Origin: Anaerolineae bacterium
GTDB lineage: Bacteria; Chloroflexota; Anaerolineae; Anaerolineales; Anaerolineaceae
NCBI GenBank assembly: GCA_011176685.1
Contig: DUED01000030.1
Coordinates: 1-64,000 of the forward strand
Direction of reading: 5' to 3'
Length of the DNA stretch: 64,000 nt
The translations under genes were made by a program, and so were the position numbers. Shown one piece after another: positions 16,981 to 25,902 of this stretch (position 1 is its first letter; each line of letters starts with the position of its first letter). The notes beneath the pieces were generated by a model that saw only the letters and a list, made by a program, of their open reading frames with translations, did no database searches and had not been told where the DNA came from.

Positions 16981-17919
16981 ATGAAAATTAAGTTGTCAGA
17001 TATAAAACCCTCGCCAGGTGCATTAAGAAAGACATGGTCAGAAGAAGGGCTAGAAGAATTAGCGCAATCAATAAAAGAACACGGGCTTATTGTTCCCATA
17101 AAAGTCAGACCAATCAATGGAAAATATGAATTAGTTTATGGACATCGTAGAGTTAAAGCTATGCGTAGAGCTGGTGTAGAGGAAACCGAAGCTATTGTTG
17201 AAGGTGTTGATGATACTGAGGTTATTATCCAAGCACTTATTGAAAATGTTCAGCGCGAAGAAATGAATCCAATTGATATAGCAAAAGCATTATTTCAAAT
17301 TCAGGAATTAACTGGTTGGTCACAAACAGAAATGGCACAAAGAGGAATTATGGGGCGAAAGTCAATTCAGCAACACATGGCTCTACTACAAGAAAGCCCC
17401 ACAATTCAACAAATGATTTCAAGAGGTTATTCAGGAAAAACTCCTCCAGAAAAAATCACTGAAAAACATGTTCGGGTAGTTCGTCAAAGCGGGCTCCAGG
17501 CGCCAATTAGAGAAGATATATTGAGAAAGGCTGCGAAAGAGGGGCTTACATCTGACCAATCCCGAAAAGTAGCCGAATCCATAAAGGCCGCCAGAAGCGA
17601 AGAACGGGCTAAATTCTTATTGGGAACGCCTTTTTCCGACCTCCAACATGACCCCGAACTTGAAAAGGAGCGACCTGCAAGACCCGTTGGGGGAGACCGC
17701 CCATCAACTATTGATTGGCATTTGTATCCTGACGCGGGACGTATTCTCGATAAACTAAGTAGGTGGGAGAAAGAAGATATTCCGAAAATGCGAGCTTCAG
17801 ACGAACTTAACAAACTAGCACCTGAAGCGGGGCGTTTTATTGCCAGACGCATAAAGCGTATTGAGAATGCTTTAGCGGCATGGCGAGAGGAGCTAGAAGA
17901 AAGGCATGGGACGGCCTAG
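16981..17919 (+). CDS. ParB/RepB/Spo0J-family DNA-binding protein of an accessory module
   Basis: A 312-residue ParB-like protein. The N-terminal ParB/sulfiredoxin-fold region contains YGHRRVKAMRRAG, the counterpart of the CTP-binding GERRxRA box, and LIENVQREEMNPIDIAKAL. An HTH-like segment follows (LTGWSQTEMAQRGIMGRKS), then a charged linker and a C-terminal helix. No ParA is adjacent, and the gene sits directly behind a dead transposase, so it looks like plasmid- or phage-derived cargo more than the chromosomal partition gene. It overlaps the next gene by 14 bases. Confidence 0.8.
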   Translation: MKIKLSDIKPSPGALRKTWSEEGLEELAQSIKEHGLIVPIKVRPINGKYELVYGHRRVKAMRRAGVEETEAIVEGVDDTEVIIQALIENVQREEMNPIDIAKALFQIQELTGWSQTEMAQRGIMGRKSIQQHMALLQESPTIQQMISRGYSGKTPPEKITEKHVRVVRQSGLQAPIREDILRKAAKEGLTSDQSRKVAESIKAARSEERAKFLLGTPFSDLQHDPELEKERPARPVGGDRPSTIDWHLYPDAGRILDKLSRWEKEDIPKMRASDELNKLAPEAGRFIARRIKRIENALAAWREELEERHGTA

Positions 17920-18448
17920 CGTTTACACAGACGAGTTTTGCCGCGTTGCAGTCCAAGCTATTTGGCTGCATATGGGAAGTAGCGGCATGAAGAAAGAGCA
18001 AATGTGCAATCTAGTAAGAGTACCAACTTCAGGATGGAAACATCTTCGGCGCGCTTTTGCCCGTGAAGGATTACGTCTCGAATATAACCGCCGAGACCGT
18101 ATTTGGCATCGGGGAAGCAGGCATGGAGGTACACTGGCTCTTTTTGAGAGCATCATACAACCTCAAATAAGAGCATTTCGGGAAGATGCAGTAAATGTTA
18201 TGCAAGATGCAAACAGCGCAGAGGAAGCGGTTGCGCGGCTTATAGACGATGGGTACAACCCCGTGGAGTTGCTTATGCTTTGTCGAGTTATAGGAGAAGA
18301 TTTTCCCGAACCCGTGGAAACGCTATTATTGGAAGCGACAAGTAGTATGATGGAAGAATTGCCAGCAGAAATAAGAAGGACAGCAGGGGAGATACGCCGA
18401 ATTGCCAGATTGCTAGACCCAGAAGATAAAGACGAGAATGCGTTATGA
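17906..18448 (+). CDS. Unknown protein of the ParB-like module, N-terminal HTH-like
   Basis: A 180-residue protein I do not recognise. The N-terminus (PSVYTDEFCRVAVQAIWLHM) followed by VRVPTSGWKHLRRAF resembles a winged or plain helix-turn-helix, and the region to residue 75 is rich in Arg and His. The C-terminal 70 residues are acidic helices. It overlaps the ParB-like gene by 14 bases and the small gene after it by 4 bases, indicating a translationally coupled operon. A DNA-binding role is only suggested by the basic N-terminus. Confidence 0.6.
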   Translation: MGRPSVYTDEFCRVAVQAIWLHMGSSGMKKEQMCNLVRVPTSGWKHLRRAFAREGLRLEYNRRDRIWHRGSRHGGTLALFESIIQPQIRAFREDAVNVMQDANSAEEAVARLIDDGYNPVELLMLCRVIGEDFPEPVETLLLEATSSMMEELPAEIRRTAGEIRRIARLLDPEDKDENAL

Positions 18449-18597
18449 GTGATAATAAAAATAGAGACAAAAAGACAAAAACCACCAGCGAAAAACCAGT
18501 ATCCTTACACCCTCTTGAATTTGAAGAGGCGTTGAAAATATTGCTAAAAACGCCCCCGCCCACAGAAGAAAAGAAGGAAAACAAAGAGTCTAGCTGA
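18445..18597 (+). CDS. Small protein with LHPLEFEEALKILLKTPPP motif
   Basis: A 50-residue gene whose ATG overlaps the TGA of the preceding gene (ATGA). After a Lys/Thr-rich start it reads SLHPLEFEEALKILLKTPPP, then a Lys/Glu tail. I recall similar short proteins annotated as hypothetical in several phyla, but cannot name a family. The operon position and compact motif argue that it is a real gene. A strong terminator follows at 18601. Confidence 0.65.
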   Translation: MSDNKNRDKKTKTTSEKPVSLHPLEFEEALKILLKTPPPTEEKKENKESS

Positions 18598-18600
18598 GAG

Positions 18601-18629
18601 GGCAAGGATCAAGAGATTCTTGCCTTTTT
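18601..18629 (+). terminator. Rho-independent terminator of the ParB-like operon
   Basis: GGCAAG at 18601-18606 pairs with CTTGCC at 18619-18624, followed by TTTTT. It begins 4 bases after the small gene's stop. On the other strand it lies just beyond the stop of the small membrane protein gene at 18632, so it may serve both. Confidence 0.8.
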
Positions 18630-18631
18630 AG

Positions 18632-18841
18632 TTATTTCTTTTTCTTTTTCTTTGATTTTCCTTCTAGTTTACCTAAACGATTTTCAATGCGAAACATTTC
18701 AGCGACCATCACAAATGACAATCCCAGAAACAGCTGATCGCTTGTTAAACTACATACTAATTCTAATTCGCTAGCTAATCCATATAGAGCAAGACCACCA
18801 GCGATGATAACCAAATAATGACTTTTTATGAATTCTATCAT
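18632..18841 (-). CDS. Small two-helix membrane protein, Lys-rich tail
   Basis: A 69-residue protein: a first membrane segment (about YLVIIAGGLALYGLA), a second one (LFLGLSFVMVAEMF), then IENRLGKLEGKS and a run of lysines. The start at ATG 18841 is chosen because GGGAGGG lies about 12 bases upstream on the - strand; a longer frame to 18949 lacks a ribosome site. No family recognised. The adjoining stretch 18842-19141 up to holA's stop is AT-rich and shows no gene. Confidence 0.5.
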   Translation of the reverse strand: MIEFIKSHYLVIIAGGLALYGLASELELVCSLTSDQLFLGLSFVMVAEMFRIENRLGKLEGKSKKKKKK

Positions 18842-19141
18842 TATGCTAATATACCCTCCCATTAGGGATCTTGGCCTATTAATATAAACTCTGTCATCAA
18901 TGCAATCAGTAATTATAATACACGTACCATTCATTTTAATAAATGTCAAGTGCTTTTCAAAATTAATTACGCAATTTCATTATACAGGTTTCGCCACAAA
19001 AATCAAGTGGGTTTGAAATTTCTGATATTTATTAAATTATTGTGTTTGCGAAGTATATAAATACCAATAATAATTGTAAGGCAGCATCAATTTCTTCAAA
19101 ACATACCAAGAATAGGCCGGCGCCTACGGAAAGGCAACCTA

Positions 19142-20170
19142 CTAGACAGCGAGTTCTAACACAAAAATTTCCATGGCGAGATCAGGTGGCATTTTACCGA
19201 CCTTCATACTCCCATCCAATTCATAAAGCTGCTGGTAGATGTCTTCCAGCTGTTCAATAGTAAAACGGCGCGCTTGCTGGATCAATTTCTTTGCCAAGAA
19301 CGGCATCACACGAACTTCACGTGATACCTGCTCACTTCCCCCACCTTCCTGTATCACTTCTTTCGTCGACATAAGCAGACGGAACTGTCTTACGATCATA
19401 GCGAAGATAGATGTGGGACGCTGATTTTCTAAAAGGGTCTTTAGAAGGCGTACAGCTGTTTTCCCATCTCCCAGTGCCATGGCGTCCACCATTCCGAAGA
19501 TATTTTCCCTGGGAACCTGGCTTGATAGAGCCCTGACATCCTGTAGAGTGACAGCACGCTCGTTGTTAACATATGTTAATAGTTTAATAATCTCCTGGCT
19601 CGCCAGCAAAGTGTCATTGCCAATCAGGTTGGCCAGCTCGACAGCCGCCGCTCCGTTAAAGATTCCGCCCTGTTCTTTAGCTTGTTCTTGGATCCAGCTC
19701 GGCATGACACGCATGGCTGGCTTGGAACAAGCTTCCTCATGAACACGTTTATCATGCGCTTTCATCCATTTTCTTAGCCAGTGCTTCTGGTTGAGCACCT
19801 CCCAATCAAGCGTTCCCTTTATGATGCGCTGCGAATCCAGGATAACCAACACCAGGGCAGTTGTGGGGGGAACGGATTCCAGCAATTTAAGAAAGCTTTC
19901 CTGCTGCGCCTGGTTATTAATCCCTGCCAATGCGTGGGTGAGGATCACCAGGCGTCTTCCAACCGAGAAAGGCAGCAAATGGATATTATTGGCAAACTCC
20001 TCTCGCCTCACGCTGCGCCCATCCAATCGCACCACATTCAGAGCCGCTAGTTCGGGTTTACCCACTTTCTTGGTTAAATCTTCCAGTGTGCGTGCGATGG
20101 CTTGCTGATCATCGCCATGGACGATATAGACAGATGGTTTTGCATGATTCACGCTTTGTTCATTGGGCAT
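19142..20170 (-). CDS. holA: DNA polymerase III delta subunit
   Basis: HolA opens the sliding-clamp ring within the clamp loader at replication forks. The 342-residue protein has an N-terminal AAA-like region (VYIVHGDDQQAIARTL), RRLVILTHALAG, a central segment LIGNDTLLASQEIIKLLTYV and the ALGDGKTAVRLLKTLLENQ block of the C-terminal collar domain, all diagnostic of delta. It lacks a P-loop, as expected. The upstream DUF6391 gene is 12 bases away on the same strand. Confidence 0.9.
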   Translation of the reverse strand: MPNEQSVNHAKPSVYIVHGDDQQAIARTLEDLTKKVGKPELAALNVVRLDGRSVRREEFANNIHLLPFSVGRRLVILTHALAGINNQAQQESFLKLLESVPPTTALVLVILDSQRIIKGTLDWEVLNQKHWLRKWMKAHDKRVHEEACSKPAMRVMPSWIQEQAKEQGGIFNGAAAVELANLIGNDTLLASQEIIKLLTYVNNERAVTLQDVRALSSQVPRENIFGMVDAMALGDGKTAVRLLKTLLENQRPTSIFAMIVRQFRLLMSTKEVIQEGGGSEQVSREVRVMPFLAKKLIQQARRFTIEQLEDIYQQLYELDGSMKVGKMPPDLAMEIFVLELAV

Positions 20171-20182
20171 GTTTGAACCTTT

Positions 20183-20704
20183 TTATCTGCTCCTGGTGCG
20201 CACGCGATGTACTATCAGGGTACCGTATTGATAGCAGGTTGCATCCAATACTTCCAGATCTTGGATTTCCCCCGTTTTGATCATCTTTTGCTGCAGTTTT
20301 GGTCCCAAGGGTTTCCCAAGCTCATAACCCAGCATGACCATCAATACTACCAGCGGAATGCGGCGGACCTTCTTGGAGAAGCTCTTGCCTGCGCCCACCA
20401 TTCCCAGCCATGCCAGACTACCCGCGAGTAATCCGCTGACAACGATATTTGTGCCACAATTAGCGTGCATCGCCAGCTTATGTTCTCCAGCTTGCAAGCG
20501 CTTCAGCGCCTGCCGAGCATTTTCCAGCAGCACATCGGTAGGCACATCACCAATCAGCCAGAAGCCGCCTGCATCCGAAAATCCCGCCAGCCGACGACTG
20601 GCAAGTTTTTCATTCAGTACATTCAGGGTCGCATGCTCAAGTGCATGGTTTTTTCGCACGCTCGAAAGCGGTTCCATTTCAAGGACTTCATCAACTAATT
20701 TCAT
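20183..20704 (-). CDS. DUF6391 family membrane-associated protein
   Basis: A 173-residue protein with SVRKNHALEHATLNVL, SDAGGFWLIGDVPTD and LAMHANCGTNIVVSG, the conserved blocks of DUF6391. Two short hydrophobic stretches follow (ages about GLLAGSLAWLGMVGAG and IPLVVLMVMLGYELG). Function is unknown. It lies between radA (21 bases) and holA (12 bases), so the three likely form one transcript. Confidence 0.8.
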   Translation of the reverse strand: MKLVDEVLEMEPLSSVRKNHALEHATLNVLNEKLASRRLAGFSDAGGFWLIGDVPTDVLLENARQALKRLQAGEHKLAMHANCGTNIVVSGLLAGSLAWLGMVGAGKSFSKKVRRIPLVVLMVMLGYELGKPLGPKLQQKMIKTGEIQDLEVLDATCYQYGTLIVHRVRTRSR

Positions 20705-20725
20705 ATCACCCTCATATTAACAAAA

Positions 20726-22129
20726 TCATTTTACCAGCGCAAGCTTGAGCGCTTGTCGCAGTGAGCGCGCCTCAAGCACTTCAATGCCGCGGGGTATTTT
20801 TTCACCCTTGCGAACGCGCCTCGGGATTACAGCAGATTTAAAACCCAGTTTTGCCGCCTCTCGCAGTCGTGCAATCATCTGCCCAACCCAGCGCAGCTCG
20901 CCTGAAAGCCCCACCTCGCCAACTAACACTAAATCTGGTTTTACCGGCTTATCCTTCAGCGAAGATACAATGGCCATGGCTACAGCCAGGTCAGCCGCCG
21001 GTTCATCGATAGCCAGCCCGCCAACAACGTTGACAAACACATCTTGATTGGACAAACGCAGCCCAAGTCGGCGGGTCAGCACTGCCACCACCAGCAGCAG
21101 GCGATTGGTATCAATACCATTGGTGGTGCGGCGCGGGTTGCCAAAATTGGTGGGGCTGGTAAGTCCCTGAAGCTCGACCAGCAAAGGGCGTGTGCCTTCC
21201 ATCGTAACAGCGACAGCCGAACCGGGAGCTTCCAGCATGCGTTCCGCCAGAAAGGCAGCAGAAGGATTGGGTACCTCCAGCATGCCCTGCTTACGCATTT
21301 CAAACACACCTACCTCCGAGGTAGGTCCAAATCTGTTTTTCATTGAACGCAGCAGGCGGTATGACTGGAAGCGGTCACCCTCCAACTGAAGCACGGTATC
21401 CACAATGTGTTCCAGCACGCGCGGTCCAGCAATGGTGCCTTCTTTGGTCACATGTCCAATGAGGAAAACCGCCACTCCAGAGTTTTTAGCCAATTCGCGC
21501 AGCCGCACAGCGCATTCCCGCACTTGAGTCACAGACCCGGCGCTGGAAGTCAAATCATCCAGATAGGAAGTCTGGATAGAATCAATCACCAGTATCTGGG
21601 GCTTCACCGCTTGCACATGATCCAGAATAATATCCAGATTAGTTTCGGTAACCAGAAACAAGTTCTGCGGATACTCAACAGCATTATTATCCGCCTTGCT
21701 AGAAGGTTGCATGAGACGTCGGGCGCGCATTTTGATCTGCCGACCAGATTCCTCACCAGAAACATACAGCACTCTAGCGCGGGATGCTATCTCGATAGCC
21801 ACCTGCAGCATCAGAGTTGATTTGCCTATGCCGGGATCACCGCCGATGAGCACGATTGAGCCAGGCACAATTCCGCCACCCAGTACACGATTGAATTCCC
21901 GCATGCTGAGCTGCCAGCGTTCATTTATATCAGTTTCAAACTGCGCTAATGTCTTTGGTTCAGAAGCAGCCATGATACTCCGCAGTGCACGCGTTTTCTT
22001 CTCCTCAGGAGCTGCAACAACCTCTTCAATCATTGAATCCCAAGCGCCGCACTGTGGGCAGCGCCCGAGTTGTTTTACGGAAACCCTTCCGCATTTCTGA
22101 CAGACGAACTGGGTATGGACTTTGCTCAT
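20726..22129 (-). CDS. radA: DNA repair protein RadA (Sms)
   Basis: RadA is a hexameric ATPase that promotes branch migration in recombinational repair and natural transformation. The 467-residue protein has an N-terminal zinc finger (VCQKCGR and CPQCGAW), Walker A GGDPGIGKST, the RadA-specific KNRFG motif in MKNRFGPTSEVG and a C-terminal Lon-like domain without protease residues. With comEC in the same window it could serve DNA uptake, but this is inference. Confidence 0.96.
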   Translation of the reverse strand: MSKVHTQFVCQKCGRVSVKQLGRCPQCGAWDSMIEEVVAAPEEKKTRALRSIMAASEPKTLAQFETDINERWQLSMREFNRVLGGGIVPGSIVLIGGDPGIGKSTLMLQVAIEIASRARVLYVSGEESGRQIKMRARRLMQPSSKADNNAVEYPQNLFLVTETNLDIILDHVQAVKPQILVIDSIQTSYLDDLTSSAGSVTQVRECAVRLRELAKNSGVAVFLIGHVTKEGTIAGPRVLEHIVDTVLQLEGDRFQSYRLLRSMKNRFGPTSEVGVFEMRKQGMLEVPNPSAAFLAERMLEAPGSAVAVTMEGTRPLLVELQGLTSPTNFGNPRRTTNGIDTNRLLLVVAVLTRRLGLRLSNQDVFVNVVGGLAIDEPAADLAVAMAIVSSLKDKPVKPDLVLVGEVGLSGELRWVGQMIARLREAAKLGFKSAVIPRRVRKGEKIPRGIEVLEARSLRQALKLALVK

Positions 22130-22143
22130 CGCGGCATGCCTTT

Positions 22144-22177
22144 AAAAAAAGGAGGGCGGGGTTGCGCCTTCCTTTTT
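22144..22177 (-). terminator. Bidirectional-looking terminator between clpC and radA
   Basis: A GC-rich stem (GGAGGGCG with CGCCTTCC, one wobble) is flanked by an A run on one side and a T run on the other, so it works on either strand. For the - strand it follows clpC, whose stop is at 22203. Confidence 0.75.
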
Positions 22178-22202
22178 ATTAATAGGGTCCCAAAAAACAC
22201 AC

Positions 22203-24701
22203 TTATGCACCAACAGCTTGCGACTCTTCATTCTCGGGTTCAGTTTGCTTATCCTGCTTGAGGATAAAATCCCCTTGCTTATCAACATCTACATTAATAG
22301 CATCGCCATCTTTGAATTCCTCTGCCAGTAAGGCGTCAGAGAGCTGATCCTCAATCTCCAGTTGAATTACACGGCGCAATGGGCGAGCGCCCATCTCGGG
22401 ATCATAGCCCTTCTCAACCAGTTTATCTATGGCAGCAGCACTCGCTTGCAGGGTAATGTCACGCTCTTTGAGCCGCTCATTTACCTTATCCAGTTCCAAC
22501 CCGGTAATTTGGCGGATGTGTTCCTTATTGAGGGCATGGAAGACAATCACGCTGTCCAGGCGGTTGATGAATTCCGGTTTAAAAGCTTTTTTGAGGGCGT
22601 CCATCAGCTTTTTACGCATCTCCTCATAGGCAAGCAGCTCATCCTTCTCCTCGTCCCGCTCCAACGCAAAACCCAAGCCGCTCTGACGCTTGATCAGTTC
22701 CGCACCAATATTGGAGGTCATCACAATAATTGTATTGCGGAAATCTACTCTATGCCCGCGTGCATCCGTAAGCTGACCTTCTTCCATTATCTGCAACAGG
22801 ATGTTATGTACTTCCTGGTGTGCTTTCTCGACCTCATCAAACACAACAATAGAATAAGGGCGGCGGCGGATTGCTTCGGTCAATTGTCCGGCATCATCGT
22901 AGCCCACATATCCGGGTGGCGCACCCATCAGGCGACTAACTGAATGACGTTCCATGAACTCTGACATATCTATCTGGATCAGCGCATCCTCGCTGCCAAA
23001 CAGGAAACTCGCCAGGGCTTTGGTCAGTTCAGTCTTGCCGACGCCAGTAGGACCAAGGAACATAAATGAGCCGATGGGGCGGCGCGGGTCTTTCAAACCA
23101 GCGCGTCCGCGGCGCACTGCCTTGGAAATCTTCTCAATCGCCTCATCCTGGCCGACGATATATTTATGCAGGTTTTTTTCCATGCTCAACAGCCGCACAG
23201 ATTCCTCCTGCGCTAGCTGCATGACCGGCACGCCGGTCCACATGGAGACCAGCTCGGCAATATCATCAGCGGTTACCACCGGGCTGCTGCTACGATCCCA
23301 GCTCTTGCGGATGGTCTCTAATTGATCATCCAGGGACTTCTGGCGTTCCTGTAATTCCTGCGCTTGCTCCTGCTGGTCCTGTTCAAGAGCTTTATTGAAT
23401 TTCCGACGTAGCTCCTTGAGCTCAGCAGTAATCCGTTTGGTGCTTTTGGCAACATCACTTTTATACATACGTACCCGCGAGGATGCCTCATCAACCAAAT
23501 CAATGGCTTTATCCGGTAAAAAACGGTCAGTAATATAGCGAGATGATAGTTTGGTGGCAGCTTCCAGTGCCTCGTCGGAAATTACCAAGTGGTGGTGTTC
23601 TTCATATGGCTTGCGGATACCCTTGAGAATCTCCATGGTCTCCTCTTTAGTGGGTTCATCCACCAGAATCGTCTGGAAGCGACGTTCAAGCGCCGCATCA
23701 TTTTCAATATTCTTGCGGTATTCGTCCAGGGTTGTGGCACCAATAACCTGTAATTCGCCGCGTGAAAGCGCTGGTTTGAGAATATTGGCAGCGTCCACTG
23801 AAGATCCTGCCGACCCAGCACCCACCAGCATGTGCACCTCATCAATAAACAGTATTGCCTCTGTAGCTTTCAGTTCTTCAATTACGCGTTTTAGTCGCTC
23901 TTCGAACTGTCCACGATACATAGTACCGGCAACCATGGAACCAACATCCAGGCGTATCACCCGCTTTCCAAGCAAAGGAACCGGCACGTCACCTTCGATA
24001 ACGCGTTGTGCCAGACCCTCAACTATGGCGGTTTTACCGACTCCCGATTCGCCAATCAAGGCCGGATTATTCTTTGTACGGCGCGCCAGGATCTGGATGA
24101 CACGTTCGATCTCTTTTTCTCGTCCGATTAACGGATCTAATTTGCCTTCCTCAGCCAAACTGGTCAGGTCCACGGCCAATTGGTCCACCAGAGGTGTTCT
24201 GGATTTACTCTTACGCGTTTTTGACTTCGATCTGATTTCACCGACTTTAGCCAGCGAAGTTTTGCTTTCATTTAGCACTCGTCGCACATATCGACGGATC
24301 TGTTGTGGTGTAACACCCAGCTTGGCAAGTACATCTCGTGCCAGACCTAAATCATTGTGTACCAAAGCCATCAGCAAATGCTCTGTGCTGATAAATCTGC
24401 TGTCCATCTTATGAGCTTCCTCAATGGACAGATCCAGAATCTTCTGAGCGTCTGAAGAAAGGTCGATCTTGCCGCCGGATGATTTCCCTATACCACCCAA
24501 GCGCAGCACCATCTCGCGAGCGCGGTCTAGTTCCACCCCCAGGTCACGTAACACCTTACCTGCCACGCCCACATCTTCCTGAATCAATGCCAGGAGAATG
24601 TGTTCAGAGCCAATCTGACTCTGACGCAACTTTTCTGCTTCCATATACGCCAGACTCAACACACGGCGTGCGCTACGCGTAAATTTCTCCAGACCTGCCA
24701 A
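22203..24701 (-). CDS. clpC: ATP-dependent Clp protease ATP-binding subunit ClpC
   Basis: A ClpC-type Hsp100 unfoldase of 832 residues that feeds proteins to ClpP. It has two N-terminal Clp repeats (residues ~1-150), AAA1 with GESGVGKT, a coiled middle domain (about ELKELRRKFNKALEQDQQEQ), and AAA2 with GPTGVGKT. The middle domain marks ClpC and not ClpB. The start is TTG at 24701, preceded on the - strand by GGAGAATGA. clpP is not in the window. A CG-centred palindrome lies 42 bases upstream of the start. Confidence 0.95.
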   Translation of the reverse strand: MAGLEKFTRSARRVLSLAYMEAEKLRQSQIGSEHILLALIQEDVGVAGKVLRDLGVELDRAREMVLRLGGIGKSSGGKIDLSSDAQKILDLSIEEAHKMDSRFISTEHLLMALVHNDLGLARDVLAKLGVTPQQIRRYVRRVLNESKTSLAKVGEIRSKSKTRKSKSRTPLVDQLAVDLTSLAEEGKLDPLIGREKEIERVIQILARRTKNNPALIGESGVGKTAIVEGLAQRVIEGDVPVPLLGKRVIRLDVGSMVAGTMYRGQFEERLKRVIEELKATEAILFIDEVHMLVGAGSAGSSVDAANILKPALSRGELQVIGATTLDEYRKNIENDAALERRFQTILVDEPTKEETMEILKGIRKPYEEHHHLVISDEALEAATKLSSRYITDRFLPDKAIDLVDEASSRVRMYKSDVAKSTKRITAELKELRRKFNKALEQDQQEQAQELQERQKSLDDQLETIRKSWDRSSSPVVTADDIAELVSMWTGVPVMQLAQEESVRLLSMEKNLHKYIVGQDEAIEKISKAVRRGRAGLKDPRRPIGSFMFLGPTGVGKTELTKALASFLFGSEDALIQIDMSEFMERHSVSRLMGAPPGYVGYDDAGQLTEAIRRRPYSIVVFDEVEKAHQEVHNILLQIMEEGQLTDARGHRVDFRNTIIVMTSNIGAELIKRQSGLGFALERDEEKDELLAYEEMRKKLMDALKKAFKPEFINRLDSVIVFHALNKEHIRQITGLELDKVNERLKERDITLQASAAAIDKLVEKGYDPEMGARPLRRVIQLEIEDQLSDALLAEEFKDGDAINVDVDKQGDFILKQDKQTEPENEESQAVGA

Positions 24702-24742
24702 TTCATTCTCCTAATAGACTAAATAAAGCCACTATTAAAATT

Positions 24743-24755
24743 GAAAAACGTTTTC
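24743..24755. promoter_or_regulatory. Second copy of GAAAAACGTTTTC, upstream of clpC
   Basis: Identical to the 13-mer before galE at 14972-14984. It lies 42 bases upstream of the TTG start of clpC, where an operator would be expected. No CtsR-type heptad repeat was seen. Confidence 0.35.
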
Positions 24756-24886
24756 ATAATCCGATTTTACCAAACTTTCGCTCTACCCCCTGCATATAAT
24801 CAATTGTTAATTTTATATTAATATCCCGAGGAATTATTTAATCGAAATCAATCCATCAAAATAACCTTAGGAATAGAGAAGTTAAA

Positions 24887-25312
24887 TCAAGAAGTTGCAA
24901 GTCCCTCAAAAGCTGTGATCTTCTCTCGCCAAACCTCTGAAACTGGACCCGTCTTTTGCTTATGGAAATCATACGCCACGGCAACCACTTCGCCAGTCGC
25001 CAGAACCTCGCCGCTGTCCTCGTCCTCAACTTGATTATCAAAAGTCAGACTTTTATTTCCAATACGCGAAACACGCACACCGACGCGGATTTTCTGTCCT
25101 AACACAATAGGCGACAGATAGGCAACATGTACATCCGCAATAATAATGCCAAGATCCAGGAAGGACTTCCCGTCCCACAGATCCAGGTGGCAGACATAAG
25201 CCAGGCGTGCCTGCTCAATATAAGCAAGAAATTGGGTATTGTTGACATGCCACTGAGGGTCCAAATCTGCATAGCGCACCTGCAGTGGATAATAGAATTT
25301 GAACACAGGCAT
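24887..25312 (-). CDS. Acyl-CoA thioesterase, 4-hydroxybenzoyl-CoA thioesterase (hotdog) family
   Basis: A 141-residue hotdog-fold protein. The N-terminal VRYADLDPQWHVNNTQFLAYIEQARLAY contains the catalytic Asp of this family and the NN-to-F helix. Such enzymes hydrolyse acyl-CoA thioesters in the cytoplasm; the substrate here is unknown. It stands alone on the - strand, divergent from the Rrf2 gene. Confidence 0.85.
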   Translation of the reverse strand: MPVFKFYYPLQVRYADLDPQWHVNNTQFLAYIEQARLAYVCHLDLWDGKSFLDLGIIIADVHVAYLSPIVLGQKIRVGVRVSRIGNKSLTFDNQVEDEDSGEVLATGEVVAVAYDFHKQKTGPVSEVWREKITAFEGLATS

Positions 25313-25404
25313 ACTTTAATTATACTTGCAAAATTGCCTTTTGTTGTATAAACTCAAGAAAACGGATAATTAATAGCTGTCTTATCCAAAGAGGAAGATT
25401 TGGC

Positions 25405-25828
25405 ATGCAAATTACACGACAAGCGGATTATGCCTTACGGGCGATCATTTATCTTGCGCGGCTCGCACCAAACCAAAAAGCCGTCACCAGTTTCATTGCG
25501 AAGGAGCAAAACATACCGCCCTCGTTCCTGGCGAAGATCGTCTCCCAGCTGTCCATTGCCGGGCTGATCCATACCTCGCGTGGTGCACACGGCGGTATCT
25601 CATTAGCCAAACCGCCTGATAAAATTTCCGTTTTGGATGTGGTAGAAGCTATTGATGGGCCCATTACGTTAAACGAGTGCACTACCAATCCGGCTGCATG
25701 TGCTTTCATCGACGAATGCCCGCTGCGCAATATGTGGGTCACTCACTATACGTGAAGAGTTATTAGCAAAGCTAGGAGGAACCTCTTTTGCTCCTCTGTC
25801 TGATACTTCTAATAAGGAGAAAGTCTGA
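25405..25828 (+). pseudogene. Rrf2-family transcription regulator, frameshifted by a CACT duplication
   Basis: The frame from ATG 25405 gives a normal Rrf2 winged-helix domain (MQITRQADYALRAIIYLARL) and three cysteines in CTTNPAACAFIDEC, the iron-sulfur site of IscR/NsrR-like members, but ends early with MWVTHYT at 25755. CACT occurs twice in tandem at 25740-25747. Removing one copy restores MWVTIREELLAKLGG, a canonical Rrf2 C-terminus, ending at TGA 25826-25828 and giving 139 residues, the normal length. So the gene is truncated or a sequencing/assembly error is present. The Cys motif is kept in the shortened product. Confidence 0.85.
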
Positions 25829-25902
25829 ATTTCTCACTCTCAGCCAAACTTATCAAATAACTTCTTTTTTCTTATTGTTTGAACACAGAAGAATAGCAGG
25901 AG

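Noticed and set aside
16981-17919. Chromosomal Spo0J/ParB
   Set aside because: No ParA or rsmG-type neighbours; it follows a dead transposase and is coupled to unknown accessory genes.
23551-24414. Long + strand open frame opposite clpC
   Set aside because: It is the antisense of the strongly conserved ClpC coding sequence and shows no family resemblance.
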